Part shown: piece after piece, positions 51,024 to 59,457 of the stretch
Layout of the letters: every line of letters starts with the position of its first letter
Numbering within the stretch: position 1 is the first letter of the stretch
NCBI GenBank assembly: GCA_900315105.1
Contig: OMXX01000004.1
Span: 1-64,000, forward strand
Direction of reading: 5' to 3'
Length of the DNA stretch: 64,000 nucleotides
Source: an uncultured Prevotellaceae bacterium
GTDB taxonomy: Bacteria > Bacteroidota > Bacteroidia > Bacteroidales > Bacteroidaceae
Program-made: the position numbers and the translations under genes
Notes under the pieces: generated by a model
The model's database searches: none
The model's input: the letters and a program-made list of their open reading frames with translations, nothing else
What the model was told of the DNA's origin: nothing

Positions 51024-53129
51024 ATGCCTAAACTCCTTTCCCTTCTTATATTATTCTTCCTCTCGCAAGCAGTTGTTGCGCAGAACACATTTACCTTTGG
51101 AACCAACGTTAACCCACAGGGCACTACGTTTGAGGTTGATTCCAAGGGATTTGTCGTTGGCGGCAAGCACATACTGCCTGTTATGGGCGAGATACACTAT
51201 GCCCGTGTTCCTGCAAAGGACTGGCGTAGGGAGATACGTAAGATGAAGGCGGGAGGCATAACCATTGTCGCTACATACGTATTTTGGATTCATCATGAGC
51301 CGGAGGAAGGACATTGGAATTGGGCGGGCAATATGAACCTTCGGGAGTTTCTTGAAGTATGCAAGAGCGAGAATATGCCCGTAGTGCTTCGCATAGGCCC
51401 TTTCTGTCATGGAGAGGTATATCAAGGTGGTTTCCCCGATTGGGTAGTGGAGCGTCATGTCGGCAATCCCAAGGAATATAAGGTGCGCTCTTTGGCAAAG
51501 GGCTTTATTAAGGAGGTTGAGCGACTATACTACAACATCTTCGGACAGGTGAATGGGTTGCTGTGGAAAGATGGCGGTCCTGTGGTCGGTGTGCAGATTG
51601 AGAATGAGTGTCGTGGTCCTTGGAGCTATTATATGACCTTGAAGGACATTGCCGTAAAGGCAGGTTTTGATGTGCCTTTCATGACTCGTACAGGATGGCC
51701 GAAACTCAACGGACAGGAAGAGTTTGGCAAACTCCTTCCTCTCTATGGCGATTATGCCGACGGCTTCTGGGATCGTAAATTGAGCGATATGCCGGGCGAG
51801 TATGCCAAGGCATTTGTGTTCAAAGACAACAGAATGAGCGGAGCTATTGCTACTGAGACATTTTCTGCCGATGAACTCAAAGAAACAGAAAATAGTAAAT
51901 TAACTTACCCTTACCTTACTTGCGAACTGGGTGGTGGTATGATGCCTTCATATCATCGTCGCATAAACATGAGCGGTAATGAGGCTATGCCGTTGGCTAT
52001 CTGCAAACTCGGTAGCGGAAGCAATCTCCCGGGCTATTATATGTATCATGGAGGCACAAATCCCTACAATCCTGCACATACTATGGCTGAGACGCAGAAA
52101 ACGGCTGTTACCAACTATAACGATATGCCTTACATGACATACGATTTCCAATGCCCTCTTGGCGAAATGGGACAGCCTAATGATATAGCCTTTCATCAGA
52201 CACGCTTCCTTCATCAGTTTCTTGCCGACTGGGGCGAGGAACTGTCACAAATGAAGGTAGATACCCTTTCCGAACACTATTCCCGTCGTGGCTGCTTTGA
52301 GTTCTATAATGACTATGTAAGGATGCATAACGAGTCGGGTAGGGCGTATGTCCGTCCTGTCAATATGCCGTTCCTCGGGCATTCCATAACCGCTGATGCC
52401 CAGCCTTTCTGCAAAATTGGCGATACTATCTATTTCATTCCTATTAAGGGGATGAAACCTACTATTACTATTGACGGAAAAAGATCCACCATGTCTTCTA
52501 AGTCGCGAATCGGCTCCCTCCCTACGGGGGAGGGCGGGGGGAGAGGCCAGATCGGTTTTGTCCTCTTGTTGTCTCCCGACAAGGCAAAGCGAGCCTATAA
52601 GATTGACGGACAATTGCATTTCGCCAAGCACGAAGGCGGCATTCTGTATAAGGATGGTAACAGGATAGTAGAGGAATACTGGCACGAAACTGATGATAGG
52701 GTAGAGGTTCGCAAGATTCGTGAGGCTGATTCGCCTCGTGAGGTTGTCAAGGGAAAGCAGAAGGTTGCGGCTATGCCTGAGGATAGCGACTTTGACAAAG
52801 CCGCTGTCTATGTAATAGATGTAGATTCCGCGCTCGCCTCTTCTGCTGATAGTGCTTTCTTGAAGATTGACTATGCAGCCGATTGTGCGCGTGTCTATGC
52901 TGACGGCAAACTCGTGCAAGATAATTTCTGGAACGGTAAGCCGATGCTTGTGCGTATCTCTGACCTTATCGGAAAGCGTGTGGAACTTCGCGTCCTCCCT
53001 CTCCGTAAGGATGCCCCTATCTATCTCCAGAAAGAGCAGAAAGTCATTCTTGAAGCTTCAGAAAACGCCCTTCTCACGCTCACAAAGGTTAGCATCGTTA
53101 AGAGGATCACAATTCCATTCCCTAGTTGA
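51024..53129 (+). CDS. Exported GH35 family beta-galactosidase
   Basis: A 701-residue exported glycoside hydrolase (signal peptide about 1-19, ending VVAQ). The GH35 barrel starts GFVVGGKHILPVMGEIHYAR and has RIGPFCHGE. The acid/base Glu195 lies in GVQIENECRGPW and the nucleophile Glu301 in LTCELGGGM. C-terminal beta domains follow. It would release terminal beta-galactose from plant or host glycans in the periplasm. About residues 498-511 (SLPTGEGGGRGQIG) are encoded by an inserted GC-rich palindrome and are not expected in the family. The insertion lies between domains, so activity may survive. The gene is preceded by a repeat and has no clear promoter. Confidence 0.92.
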   Translation: MPKLLSLLILFFLSQAVVAQNTFTFGTNVNPQGTTFEVDSKGFVVGGKHILPVMGEIHYARVPAKDWRREIRKMKAGGITIVATYVFWIHHEPEEGHWNWAGNMNLREFLEVCKSENMPVVLRIGPFCHGEVYQGGFPDWVVERHVGNPKEYKVRSLAKGFIKEVERLYYNIFGQVNGLLWKDGGPVVGVQIENECRGPWSYYMTLKDIAVKAGFDVPFMTRTGWPKLNGQEEFGKLLPLYGDYADGFWDRKLSDMPGEYAKAFVFKDNRMSGAIATETFSADELKETENSKLTYPYLTCELGGGMMPSYHRRINMSGNEAMPLAICKLGSGSNLPGYYMYHGGTNPYNPAHTMAETQKTAVTNYNDMPYMTYDFQCPLGEMGQPNDIAFHQTRFLHQFLADWGEELSQMKVDTLSEHYSRRGCFEFYNDYVRMHNESGRAYVRPVNMPFLGHSITADAQPFCKIGDTIYFIPIKGMKPTITIDGKRSTMSSKSRIGSLPTGEGGGRGQIGFVLLLSPDKAKRAYKIDGQLHFAKHEGGILYKDGNRIVEEYWHETDDRVEVRKIREADSPREVVKGKQKVAAMPEDSDFDKAAVYVIDVDSALASSADSAFLKIDYAADCARVYADGKLVQDNFWNGKPMLVRISDLIGKRVELRVLPLRKDAPIYLQKEQKVILEASENALLTLTKVSIVKRITIPFPS
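52514..52555. repeat. In-frame palindrome insertion inside the GH35 gene
   Basis: The 42 inserted bases comprise the GC-rich palindrome plus one copy of a flanking 5-bp direct repeat ATCGG (52509-52513 and 52551-52555). Removing them restores a continuous frame (SKSRIG joined to FVLLLSP). The first 39 bases from 52511 are identical to the intergenic copy at 32895-32933. The length is exactly 14 codons. Confidence 0.8.
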
Positions 53130-53144
53130 TTATCTACTTATCCT

Positions 53145-53310
53145 GACGTGAGTTCGACGACCTGTTTCTGCGAAGAACTTGCTTTAGCTTGTTGAGCCTT
53201 GCGAAAAGATTAAACGCAGAGACGCAAAGACGCAGAGCTTTATAAAAACTTCGCGACTTTGCGTCTTAGCGTTTTGATATAACGTGAGTTCGGCAAATTA
53301 CCTGTTCAGA
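53145..53310. repeat. Palindromic element related to 21568-21853
   Basis: It opens with ACGTGAGTTCGACGA, then GAAGAACTTGC and GTTGAGCCTTGCGAA, all shared with the element at 21.6 kb. The centre is AACGCAGAGACGCAAAG facing CTTTGCGTCTTAGCGTT (53211-53273). The right end repeats ACGTGAGTTCGGCAA as a direct rather than inverted copy. A weak trace of the centre (AACGCAAAGGCACAGAGGCG) occurs near 177. Confidence 0.65.
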
Positions 53311-53329
53311 AGAACAGCTTCACTAATTC

Positions 53330-53438
53330 CCAAGCAAGTCCCTTGTAAGTCCTATGTACCTCCTATGATCCTATAGTTCTGGAACGGACTTACAACGGAC
53401 CTGTAACGGACTTACAACGGACCTGAGAGGGAGGTGAA
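53330..53438. repeat. 11-bp periodic inverted array, copy 5
   Basis: Left units are AAGTCCCTTGT, AAGTCCTATGT, ACCTCCTATGA and TCCTATAGTTC. Right units are TGGAACGGACT, TACAACGGACC, TGTAACGGACT, TACAACGGACC and TGAGAGGGAGG. The left half is almost the same as copy 1. TTGTAAGTCC on the left is the exact complement of GGACTTACAA on the right. Confidence 0.8.
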
Positions 53439-53482
53439 AATTTTTAACCTTCTTTCGTTATTTCCGCGTTCAGAATATTTTT

Positions 53483-53735
53483 TCGCGAGAGTTTTTAAAT
53501 AGGGGGGTGCACTTTTGCCCTTTTTTAGGTATAATGCCCTGACAGTCAAGAGATAACGAAGCGTGCACCCCTCCCCTAAAGTGCACCTATGAAAAGAACG
53601 ATACTAAGAAGGGGGTGCACGCAACGTAAATTACTGGTAATCAATAGGCAAAAGGGTAAAAACAAGCAAAAGTGCACCCCCCTATTTAAATTCTTCCAGT
53701 TTTTTTCAAGGTATAATCTCGACATTGCAAAATGT
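53483..53735. repeat. Nested palindromic repeat with GGGGGTGCAC boxes, copy 3 of 3
   Basis: The element opens CGCGAGAGTTTTTAAATAGG, then GGGGTGCACTTTTGCCC, with inner boxes GCGTGCACCCCTCCCC, AAGTGCACCTATG and GGGGGTGCACGC, and the closing AAAAGTGCACCCCCCTATTT. The outer pair gives a stem of about 20 bp. The right flank ATAATCTCGACATTGCAAAA matches copies 1 and 2. Confidence 0.75.
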
Positions 53736-53800
53736 AAGGAATTACAATAATTACAATTACAATAACAATAAAAATGAGCTATACGCCCAAAAATCGCTCC

Positions 53801-53840
53801 AACAAAAAAAGAAGGGTATCACATTGCGTGATACCCTTCT
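53801..53840 (-). terminator. Terminator of the second LRR-peptide pair
   Basis: AGAAGGGTATCAC and GTGATACCCTTCT form a perfect 13-bp stem with a 5-base loop, followed on the minus strand by TTTTTTTG. It lies 40 bases past the peptide stop codon. Confidence 0.9.
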
Positions 53841-53879
53841 GATTTAGATAATGGAAACTTTATCTAGAGCCTAATTGCA

Positions 53880-54032
53880 TTATTCATAATCTTCTTCATC
53901 GTCAAAACAAGAAGAAGTTTCTTTTGCATCAAACGAGCCTGTGCCTCCAACATGAATATTGCTTGTATCTATAAGTAATGGGAGATTCATAGCTTCAACC
54001 GTTAGTTTCGGTTTGGTATATTTCTTTCTCAT
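53880..54032 (-). CDS. Small acidic peptide, Y-x-x-P family, paired with the LRR gene
   Basis: A 50-codon frame starts 8 bases after the stop of the LRR gene at 54041. It begins MRKKYTKPKLTVEAMNLP, has a short hydrophobic part (LPLLI), then VGGTGSF, and ends in the acidic CFDDEEDYE. The design matches the peptides at 2710 and 29188, and the gene order (LRR, peptide, terminator) is the same as at 0.7-2.9 kb. There is no signal peptide. Function unknown. The strong terminator just behind it supports a genuine two-gene transcript. Confidence 0.65.
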   Translation of the reverse strand: MRKKYTKPKLTVEAMNLPLLIDTSNIHVGGTGSFDAKETSSCFDDEEDYE

Positions 54033-54040
54033 ACTTCTGT

Positions 54041-56170
54041 TTATTTAACAACAAACTTCTTTCCATTCTTTACGTATATGCCCGGCTTCAGATTATTCTC
54101 ATTAACCTTTCTGCCGTTCAAGTCGTAAACCGGTGATTTATAGTTGGTCATTTGTAGTTCTTCCACACTAGTTGTTTCACCTTCCTTGTCAATAACATTG
54201 ATGGTGATTGTTTTGGCTGCATTACTTGCATTGTAAGAAGAATTACGAGACTCTACCTTCATATACCATCGATAAGGCTTTAGGTCATTAGAACCGTCAC
54301 TCTGAATTAGCTCTCCACCACCCATAGCGTAAAACTTGTTTGCAATCATAGTTGCAGAAGGAATGGCATTGTAAGTGCCTGTAAATGTGTATTTAGCGAT
54401 AGTGGTAGAGCAATCCACACTATTCTCCTCAGCCGGATATAGAGTTGCATTGCTAACAGATAATGTCTTCTCGCCAGTTGTCTTTGCCTTGATTAGGTAA
54501 GGCATATTTGGAGTTGTTGAGCCGCTCTTTATCTTGATGACATCCATTATTGTCTCGTCAATAACACCATCGTCATCCTTATCCGACTGACGAATACCAT
54601 TGATATAAGCAATCTCAAAGTCATCCTTCCAATCTTCATATTTCAAAGAGAATGGAATATACAGAGCTTGCCAAGAGGTGTTGTTGAAAGTACGAGTATA
54701 AGAGATTTTACATCCATTAAGCTGTGAATTGTTGTTATATGGTGTGCCGTCTTTTAGAACATTATCTGTAATTGCTGGATCTAACGCATCCTCCACTATA
54801 GTGAATTTATTCCAACCATCTACAGCCTCGTATGCAGCTTTACAGCCAGGAAGAACATGGAGAGTTCCATAAGTAGAAAATGACTCCATACCATATTCTG
54901 GATAATAATATATTGTTGGTGGGATTTTTGCCAGAACTGTTACAGAAGTAAGAGCAGAACATTCGTCATTTCCTAAACTTCCAAATGCATTCGTGTCAAT
55001 ATACGTCACCTTATCACCGATAGTAACGGATTTTAGATTAGTGCACCCTTCGAAAGTACCGTAATTAATCATCGTCACAGAGTTTGGGATGACAATTGAT
55101 TCCAATTTTGTACATCCAGAGAAAGCCTGGTTTCCTATTGTAGTCACAGAGTTTGGAATAACAATTGATTCCAAATTTGTGCATCCAATGAAAGCCTGGT
55201 TCCCAATTCCTGTTACAGTATTGGGGATAACAGTATTCTTACACCCAGCAATCAGAGTGTTTGATGAAGTTTCTAGTATTGCATTACAATTATCTCGACT
55301 ATCATACATTGTATTCCCCTCCTCTACAACAATAGAGGCGAGTTCTGGACAACGATAAATAGGTGAACCATCCATTTGGACCACAGTTTTAGGAATCTTA
55401 ATAGAGGTGATATCTAAATAATTGAAAGCACCTTTTGCAATACTCTTCACAGATTTAGGGAAAGTAGTATTCTTACATGCTACGACCATTTCATCCTTAT
55501 CAGTAAGGATAATAGCATTACAGTTATCTCTGCTGTCATACACGGTATTCCCCTCTTCCACAGATATAGAAGTGAGACCTGAGCAAATGGTGAAAGCATC
55601 AATTCCTATGTCCGTCAACGAACTTGGAATATTAATCGATGTTAGACTATAACAAGCATAAAACGCTTGATTCCCAATACTTGTAACTGACTCTGGTATA
55701 TTAATTGAGGCAAGATTCGAACAACAAAAGAAGGCATAATCGCCTATACTTTCTACCGAGTTTCCCAAAATGACAGAAGTAAGGCCTGAGCAACAAAAGA
55801 AAACATCTTTTTCTATACTTGTCACAGAATTAGGAATCGTAATGGACGTTAGTCCATAGCAATTATTGAATGCATTCCATTCTATTCTCTCAACGGAATT
55901 TGGAATTGTGACAGAAGTCAAATCAGTACAATTAGAAAAGGCCTTTTCACCAATATATGTCACATCGTAGGTTACATCGTTATAGACAATTGTTGACGGA
56001 ATAGTAATAGAGCCGGAATACTTGTCAGCCTTAGCAGTAACGCCTGCATTTTTTGACCATTCTGTCAACTCATAGCAAATGCCATCAATCTCAACACTCG
56101 CAAAACTTGCGACTGACACTAACCAAGTCAGCATCAGCATCATTAATTTCTTGTAAATAGTTGTAATCAT
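54041..56170 (-). CDS. BspA-like leucine-rich repeat surface protein
   Basis: A 709-residue exported protein of the same architecture as the one at 668-2707. The signal peptide (about 1-25, ending SVASFAS) is followed by a short cap (VEIDGICYELTEWSKN) and about ten BspA-type repeats (about 60-400) of the type NSVTSIGNQAFxxCxxLTSI-xIP. These are broken twice by insertions reading NTVYDSRDNCNAI, a segment also present in the first LRR protein. A beta domain with QALYIPFSL comes next, then the tail VYDLNGRKVNENNLKPGIYV ending in KKFVVK, a type IX-like sorting signal. It is probably an adhesin. Its promoter lies at 56243-56274, and a small peptide gene follows. Confidence 0.85.
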   Translation of the reverse strand: MITTIYKKLMMLMLTWLVSVASFASVEIDGICYELTEWSKNAGVTAKADKYSGSITIPSTIVYNDVTYDVTYIGEKAFSNCTDLTSVTIPNSVERIEWNAFNNCYGLTSITIPNSVTSIEKDVFFCCSGLTSVILGNSVESIGDYAFFCCSNLASINIPESVTSIGNQAFYACYSLTSINIPSSLTDIGIDAFTICSGLTSISVEEGNTVYDSRDNCNAIILTDKDEMVVACKNTTFPKSVKSIAKGAFNYLDITSIKIPKTVVQMDGSPIYRCPELASIVVEEGNTMYDSRDNCNAILETSSNTLIAGCKNTVIPNTVTGIGNQAFIGCTNLESIVIPNSVTTIGNQAFSGCTKLESIVIPNSVTMINYGTFEGCTNLKSVTIGDKVTYIDTNAFGSLGNDECSALTSVTVLAKIPPTIYYYPEYGMESFSTYGTLHVLPGCKAAYEAVDGWNKFTIVEDALDPAITDNVLKDGTPYNNNSQLNGCKISYTRTFNNTSWQALYIPFSLKYEDWKDDFEIAYINGIRQSDKDDDGVIDETIMDVIKIKSGSTTPNMPYLIKAKTTGEKTLSVSNATLYPAEENSVDCSTTIAKYTFTGTYNAIPSATMIANKFYAMGGGELIQSDGSNDLKPYRWYMKVESRNSSYNASNAAKTITINVIDKEGETTSVEELQMTNYKSPVYDLNGRKVNENNLKPGIYVKNGKKFVVK

Positions 56171-56242
56171 AATTTTGAATTTTTATTTCTTTTAAAATAC
56201 TTTTCTGAAGCTATTTCAAACAAACATAAACCTTATCGCCCA

Positions 56243-56274
56243 CAAAAATACACATTTTTTATCACTCTGCCAAA
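56243..56274 (-). promoter_or_regulatory. Promoter of the second LRR gene
   Basis: On the minus strand TTTG (56274-56271), 20 bp, TATTTTTG (56250-56243). The leader is about 70 bases. Confidence 0.7.
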
Positions 56275-56298
56275 TATTTGCGAGAAAAAGAGTATTTC

Positions 56299-57714
56299 TC
56301 ACCAGCACTCTGTTTCATCTGCAATCTCAGGGCATGTTTCTGCCTTGTATTCAGGATTCTTGCCATTCTTGCGTTGCTGTTTGTAGTCATCAAGGAGCCT
56401 GACAGCGTATTTGCCAAGGAATGTGATGGCAATAAGGTTGCACGATGTCATTATAACCATGAAGAAATCAACCAAAGCCCATACGATGTCGATAGTCATC
56501 AGAGAACCGAAGAATACTATTATGCCAAGGATAACTCTGTAGCCCTGAATGGCTGCCTTGGTATAGCTCTTGCCATTACATAGGAAGGCAACATTGCACT
56601 CTCCATAATAATAGTTGCCTATCACACTTGAGAATGCGAAGAATAATATGGCAATAGCGATAATGGTCTTTCCTATTTCGCCGATATGCGAAGACAGGGC
56701 CACCTGAGTAAGTTCAATTCCGTTTTGCCCACAGTTGTAAAGACCAGAACAGAGGATGATGAAAGCCGTACATGAGCATACGATCAAGGTGTCGGTAAAA
56801 ACGCCCAGGGTTTGGATAAGCCCCTGTTTTACAGGATGGCTCACATTAGCCGTGGCTGCAGCATTAGGAGCACTTCCCTCGCCTGCCTCATTACTGAATA
56901 TTCCGCGTTTGAAGCCCATAGTGATGGCTGCACCAATTGTTCCACCAACAGCCTGATCAAGTCCGAAAGCACTCTTCACGATAAGGCTTAATACCGACGG
57001 AATCATTGTAATGTTCGTTATTATAATCCAAATGGCTATGGCAAGATATCCTAACGCCATGACTGGTACAATAACAGAACACACCTTTGCTATACGTTGA
57101 ATGCCGCCGAATATTACTGCTATCGTTATTGATGTTAGGGCAATAGCCATTATCTGGGGTGAAAAGCCGAAAGCCTGAGTAAAGGCAGAGGATATGGTGT
57201 TAGCCTGTACCATATTGTTAGTAAGGCCAAACTGTCCTATGCTTGCAATAGCGAAGATACACGCAAACCAATGCTTGTGCAATCCCTTCATTATATAATA
57301 TGCTGGACCTCCTATGAACGAGTCCTCTCCGCGAGTTTTGAATAGCTGCGCAAGAGTACATTCCACAAATGTATTCACGCTACCTATAAGTGCCATTACC
57401 CACATCCAGAAAATAGCGCCGGGACCACCTATTACTATAGCCGTAGCAACACCGGCAAGGTTTCCTGTACCTACTCGCGATGCCAACGATACGGTGAAAG
57501 CCTCAAAGCTGCTAACCCGCTTTGCCTTTTTACCGTTTACTTTTGGATCATCACCGCTATTGAAGAGAAGACGGAACATTTCGCCGAACATGCGAAACTG
57601 CACGCCGCGTGTGCGGAATGTGAACCAAATTCCGGTTATTGAGAGAATTGCGACCATCAATCCGCCAAGGGGGTCGTTGATTGCGTTTAGGAGGTCAGTA
57701 ATTTGTTTTTCCAT
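56299..57714 (-). CDS. Sodium:alanine symporter (AGCS family)
   Basis: A secondary transporter of 471 residues with about ten to eleven membrane helices that imports alanine or glycine with sodium. Family landmarks include LSITGIWFTFRTRGVQFR near the start, FTVSLASRVGTGNLAGVATA (substrate region), GGPAYYIMKGL and RGIFSNEAGEGSAPNAAATA. The ATG at 57714 is chosen because the -7 box lies at 57724-57731 and the longer frame (57795) would start upstream of it. It is transcribed alone with a near-leaderless mRNA. Confidence 0.93.
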   Translation of the reverse strand: MEKQITDLLNAINDPLGGLMVAILSITGIWFTFRTRGVQFRMFGEMFRLLFNSGDDPKVNGKKAKRVSSFEAFTVSLASRVGTGNLAGVATAIVIGGPGAIFWMWVMALIGSVNTFVECTLAQLFKTRGEDSFIGGPAYYIMKGLHKHWFACIFAIASIGQFGLTNNMVQANTISSAFTQAFGFSPQIMAIALTSITIAVIFGGIQRIAKVCSVIVPVMALGYLAIAIWIIITNITMIPSVLSLIVKSAFGLDQAVGGTIGAAITMGFKRGIFSNEAGEGSAPNAAATANVSHPVKQGLIQTLGVFTDTLIVCSCTAFIILCSGLYNCGQNGIELTQVALSSHIGEIGKTIIAIAILFFAFSSVIGNYYYGECNVAFLCNGKSYTKAAIQGYRVILGIIVFFGSLMTIDIVWALVDFFMVIMTSCNLIAITFLGKYAVRLLDDYKQQRKNGKNPEYKAETCPEIADETECW

Positions 57715-57723
57715 ATTTGGGTG

Positions 57724-57754
57724 CAAAATTAATAAAAAATGCCGTAAATTGCAA
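57724..57754 (-). promoter_or_regulatory. Promoter of the AGCS symporter, near-leaderless
   Basis: On the minus strand TTG (57754-57752), 20 bp, TAATTTTG (57731-57724). The ATG at 57714 follows after 9 bases. Confidence 0.7.
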
Positions 57755-57837
57755 CATTGAAATAGCAAAAACGGTGTGTGAATTGTACACTTCAATATTT
57801 TTTTAAACGAAAATATGTATTTTTTTCAAAAAAAAAT

Positions 57838-57868
57838 TTTGTGCGTTGTGCTTTTTTTCGTATCTTTG
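57838..57868 (+). promoter_or_regulatory. Promoter without a recognisable gene
   Basis: TTTG (57838-57841), 19 bp, TATCTTTG (57861-57868). It reads rightwards into a 280-base stretch without a convincing protein gene. Confidence 0.65.
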
Positions 57869-57872
57869 CAAC

Positions 57873-58065
57873 ATGAAAACCAAACAAAAGGTTTTCCGAT
57901 AAAGGTTTAGATTAAAAGTAAGTAAGATTTAGTTAGTAATACAGAATTTGTTAGTAGTAGTATTGGTTAATAACCTTACTAATTTCTATGAAACAACACT
58001 CTTGAAAAAAATCAAGGAAAAGAAGGAAGCGGTATCCCATTGCGAAATGGAGTACCGCTTATATT
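57873..58065 (+). ncRNA. Candidate non-coding RNA
   Basis: The transcript from the promoter at 57838-57868 starts with a 9-codon frame (MKTKQKVFR) whose bases form an AAAACC/GGTTTT hairpin. It continues through an AT-rich, stop-rich region and reaches a long hairpin (GCGGTATCCCATT, GCGA, AATGGAGTACCGC, 58029-58058) followed by TTATATTTTG, which could end it. A 62-codon frame from 57948 runs into a GC-rich repeat and looks spurious. Confidence 0.4.
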
Positions 58066-58074
58066 TTGTGCCAG

Positions 58075-58153
58075 GACCCTCTCCCTGCTCCCCCTTAAAG
58101 GGGGGAGAGCCGGAGTGCAGAAAAGTCTCCCTTTAAGGGAGATTTAGAGGGTC
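58075..58153. repeat. GC-rich palindrome related to the CTCCC family
   Basis: The ends GACCCTCT and AGAGGGTC pair. Inside, CTCCCCCTTAAAGGGGGGAG and CTCCCTTTAAGGGAG are two further hairpins. It lies 2 bases from the stop of the purine permease gene, between converging transcripts, and may help end both. Confidence 0.6.
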
Positions 58154-58155
58154 GT

Positions 58156-59445
58156 TTACAGAAACGCATACTTTAGCACGAATAGCACAGCAAGTATGCA
58201 CATTCCGATATTCAGTTCTTTCCAGCGACCTGCAAGAATCCTTATCGCAACGTAGGTGATGAGGCTCAGTAGTATACCGTCGGAGATGCTGTATGTGAGA
58301 GGCATTACTGAAATGCACACAAAGCATGGAATGGCATTGGCATAGTCGGTGAAGTTCACCTTACGTATGTCGTGCATCATCATCACGCCCACGAGGAACA
58401 GGGCAGGAGCAGTTGCCTCTGAAGGTATTGCAAGGAATACAGGTGCAAGGAACAGGGCAAGTGCAAAGCATACTGCAGAGGAAATTGAGGTCAAGCCTGA
58501 TCTGCCACCTACATTCACACCAGAAGCACTCTCTACGTATGTTGTAACGGTAGAAGTTCCGAGCATAGCACCTACGGTTGTACCTACGGCATCAGCCATG
58601 AAAGCCTTGCCAAGACGTGGGATATTACCATTCTCGTCCACCATTCCTGCGCGGTTGCTAACGCCAATAAGCGTGCCAATTGTATCGAACATATCAATGA
58701 AAAGGAAGGTGATCACGCAGATTACCATATCCACAGACAATATGCTGCTCCACTCAAACTTCATAAGAATAGGTGAGATGGAAGGAGGAGTGTCAAGTAA
58801 TCCTGTGAAATTAGTCACACCGAGGGGAATACCGATGATTGTTGTTGCGAGGATTCCTATCAATAATGCGCCTACCACGTTTCTTACCAACAAAACAGAG
58901 GTCAGCAGAATGCCGAAACAAGCAAGGAGTACGGCTGGAGAATGTAGGTCGCCCAAGGTTACGAGCGTAGCATCACTTGCACTTACTATTCCTGCATTCT
59001 TCAAACCGATGAATGCGATGAAAAGTCCTATGCCCGGCGATATGGCACGACGGAGGATAAGCGGCATGGAATCAACGATTTTCTGTCTTAGTCCTGTAAT
59101 GGTGAGAAGGATGAATATGACACCCTCAAGGAATACGGCTGTCAAGGCAAACTGCCAAGTGTAGCCCATTGTCAGGACTATTGTGTATGCAAAGAAAGCA
59201 TTCAATCCCATACCAGGAGCCAATACGAAAGGCAGTTTAGCGTAGATAGCCATAACTGCTGTGCCCACGATGGCAGACAGAATAGTGGTTGTAAACACAG
59301 CTCCCTTGTCCATACCCGCATTTCCAAGGATGCTTGGGTTTACGGCAAGGATATATGCCATGGTCAGAAACGTGGTGATTCCGGCGATAATCTCCTTCTT
59401 CACCGTCATGGTCTTTGGATCAAATCCGAAAATCTTTTGAAGCAT
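58156..59445 (-). CDS. NCS2 family purine permease (AzgA-like)
   Basis: A proton-coupled nucleobase importer of 429 residues with 12-14 membrane helices. The start MLQKIFGFDPKTMTVKKEI and the segment TFLTMAYILAVNPSIL are typical of the AzgA/GhxP branch (adenine, guanine, hypoxanthine), as are PFVLAPGMGLNAFFAY, DMFDTIGTLIGVSNRAG and TTVGAMLGTSTVTTYVES. It lies 12 bases downstream of a DUF5020 outer-membrane protein gene, suggesting a paired outer and inner membrane route for purines or nucleosides. Confidence 0.92.
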   Translation of the reverse strand: MLQKIFGFDPKTMTVKKEIIAGITTFLTMAYILAVNPSILGNAGMDKGAVFTTTILSAIVGTAVMAIYAKLPFVLAPGMGLNAFFAYTIVLTMGYTWQFALTAVFLEGVIFILLTITGLRQKIVDSMPLILRRAISPGIGLFIAFIGLKNAGIVSASDATLVTLGDLHSPAVLLACFGILLTSVLLVRNVVGALLIGILATTIIGIPLGVTNFTGLLDTPPSISPILMKFEWSSILSVDMVICVITFLFIDMFDTIGTLIGVSNRAGMVDENGNIPRLGKAFMADAVGTTVGAMLGTSTVTTYVESASGVNVGGRSGLTSISSAVCFALALFLAPVFLAIPSEATAPALFLVGVMMMHDIRKVNFTDYANAIPCFVCISVMPLTYSISDGILLSLITYVAIRILAGRWKELNIGMCILAVLFVLKYAFL

Positions 59446-59457
59446 ACGAGAGTTGTG

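Noticed and set aside
57715..57795. Longer start for the AGCS symporter at 57795
   Set aside because: The promoter 57724-57754 lies inside the extension, and the family start fits MEKQITDLL at 57714.
57948..58136. Small protein gene of 62 codons
   Set aside because: Its second half runs through a GC-rich palindromic repeat, and the first half has no family or export features.
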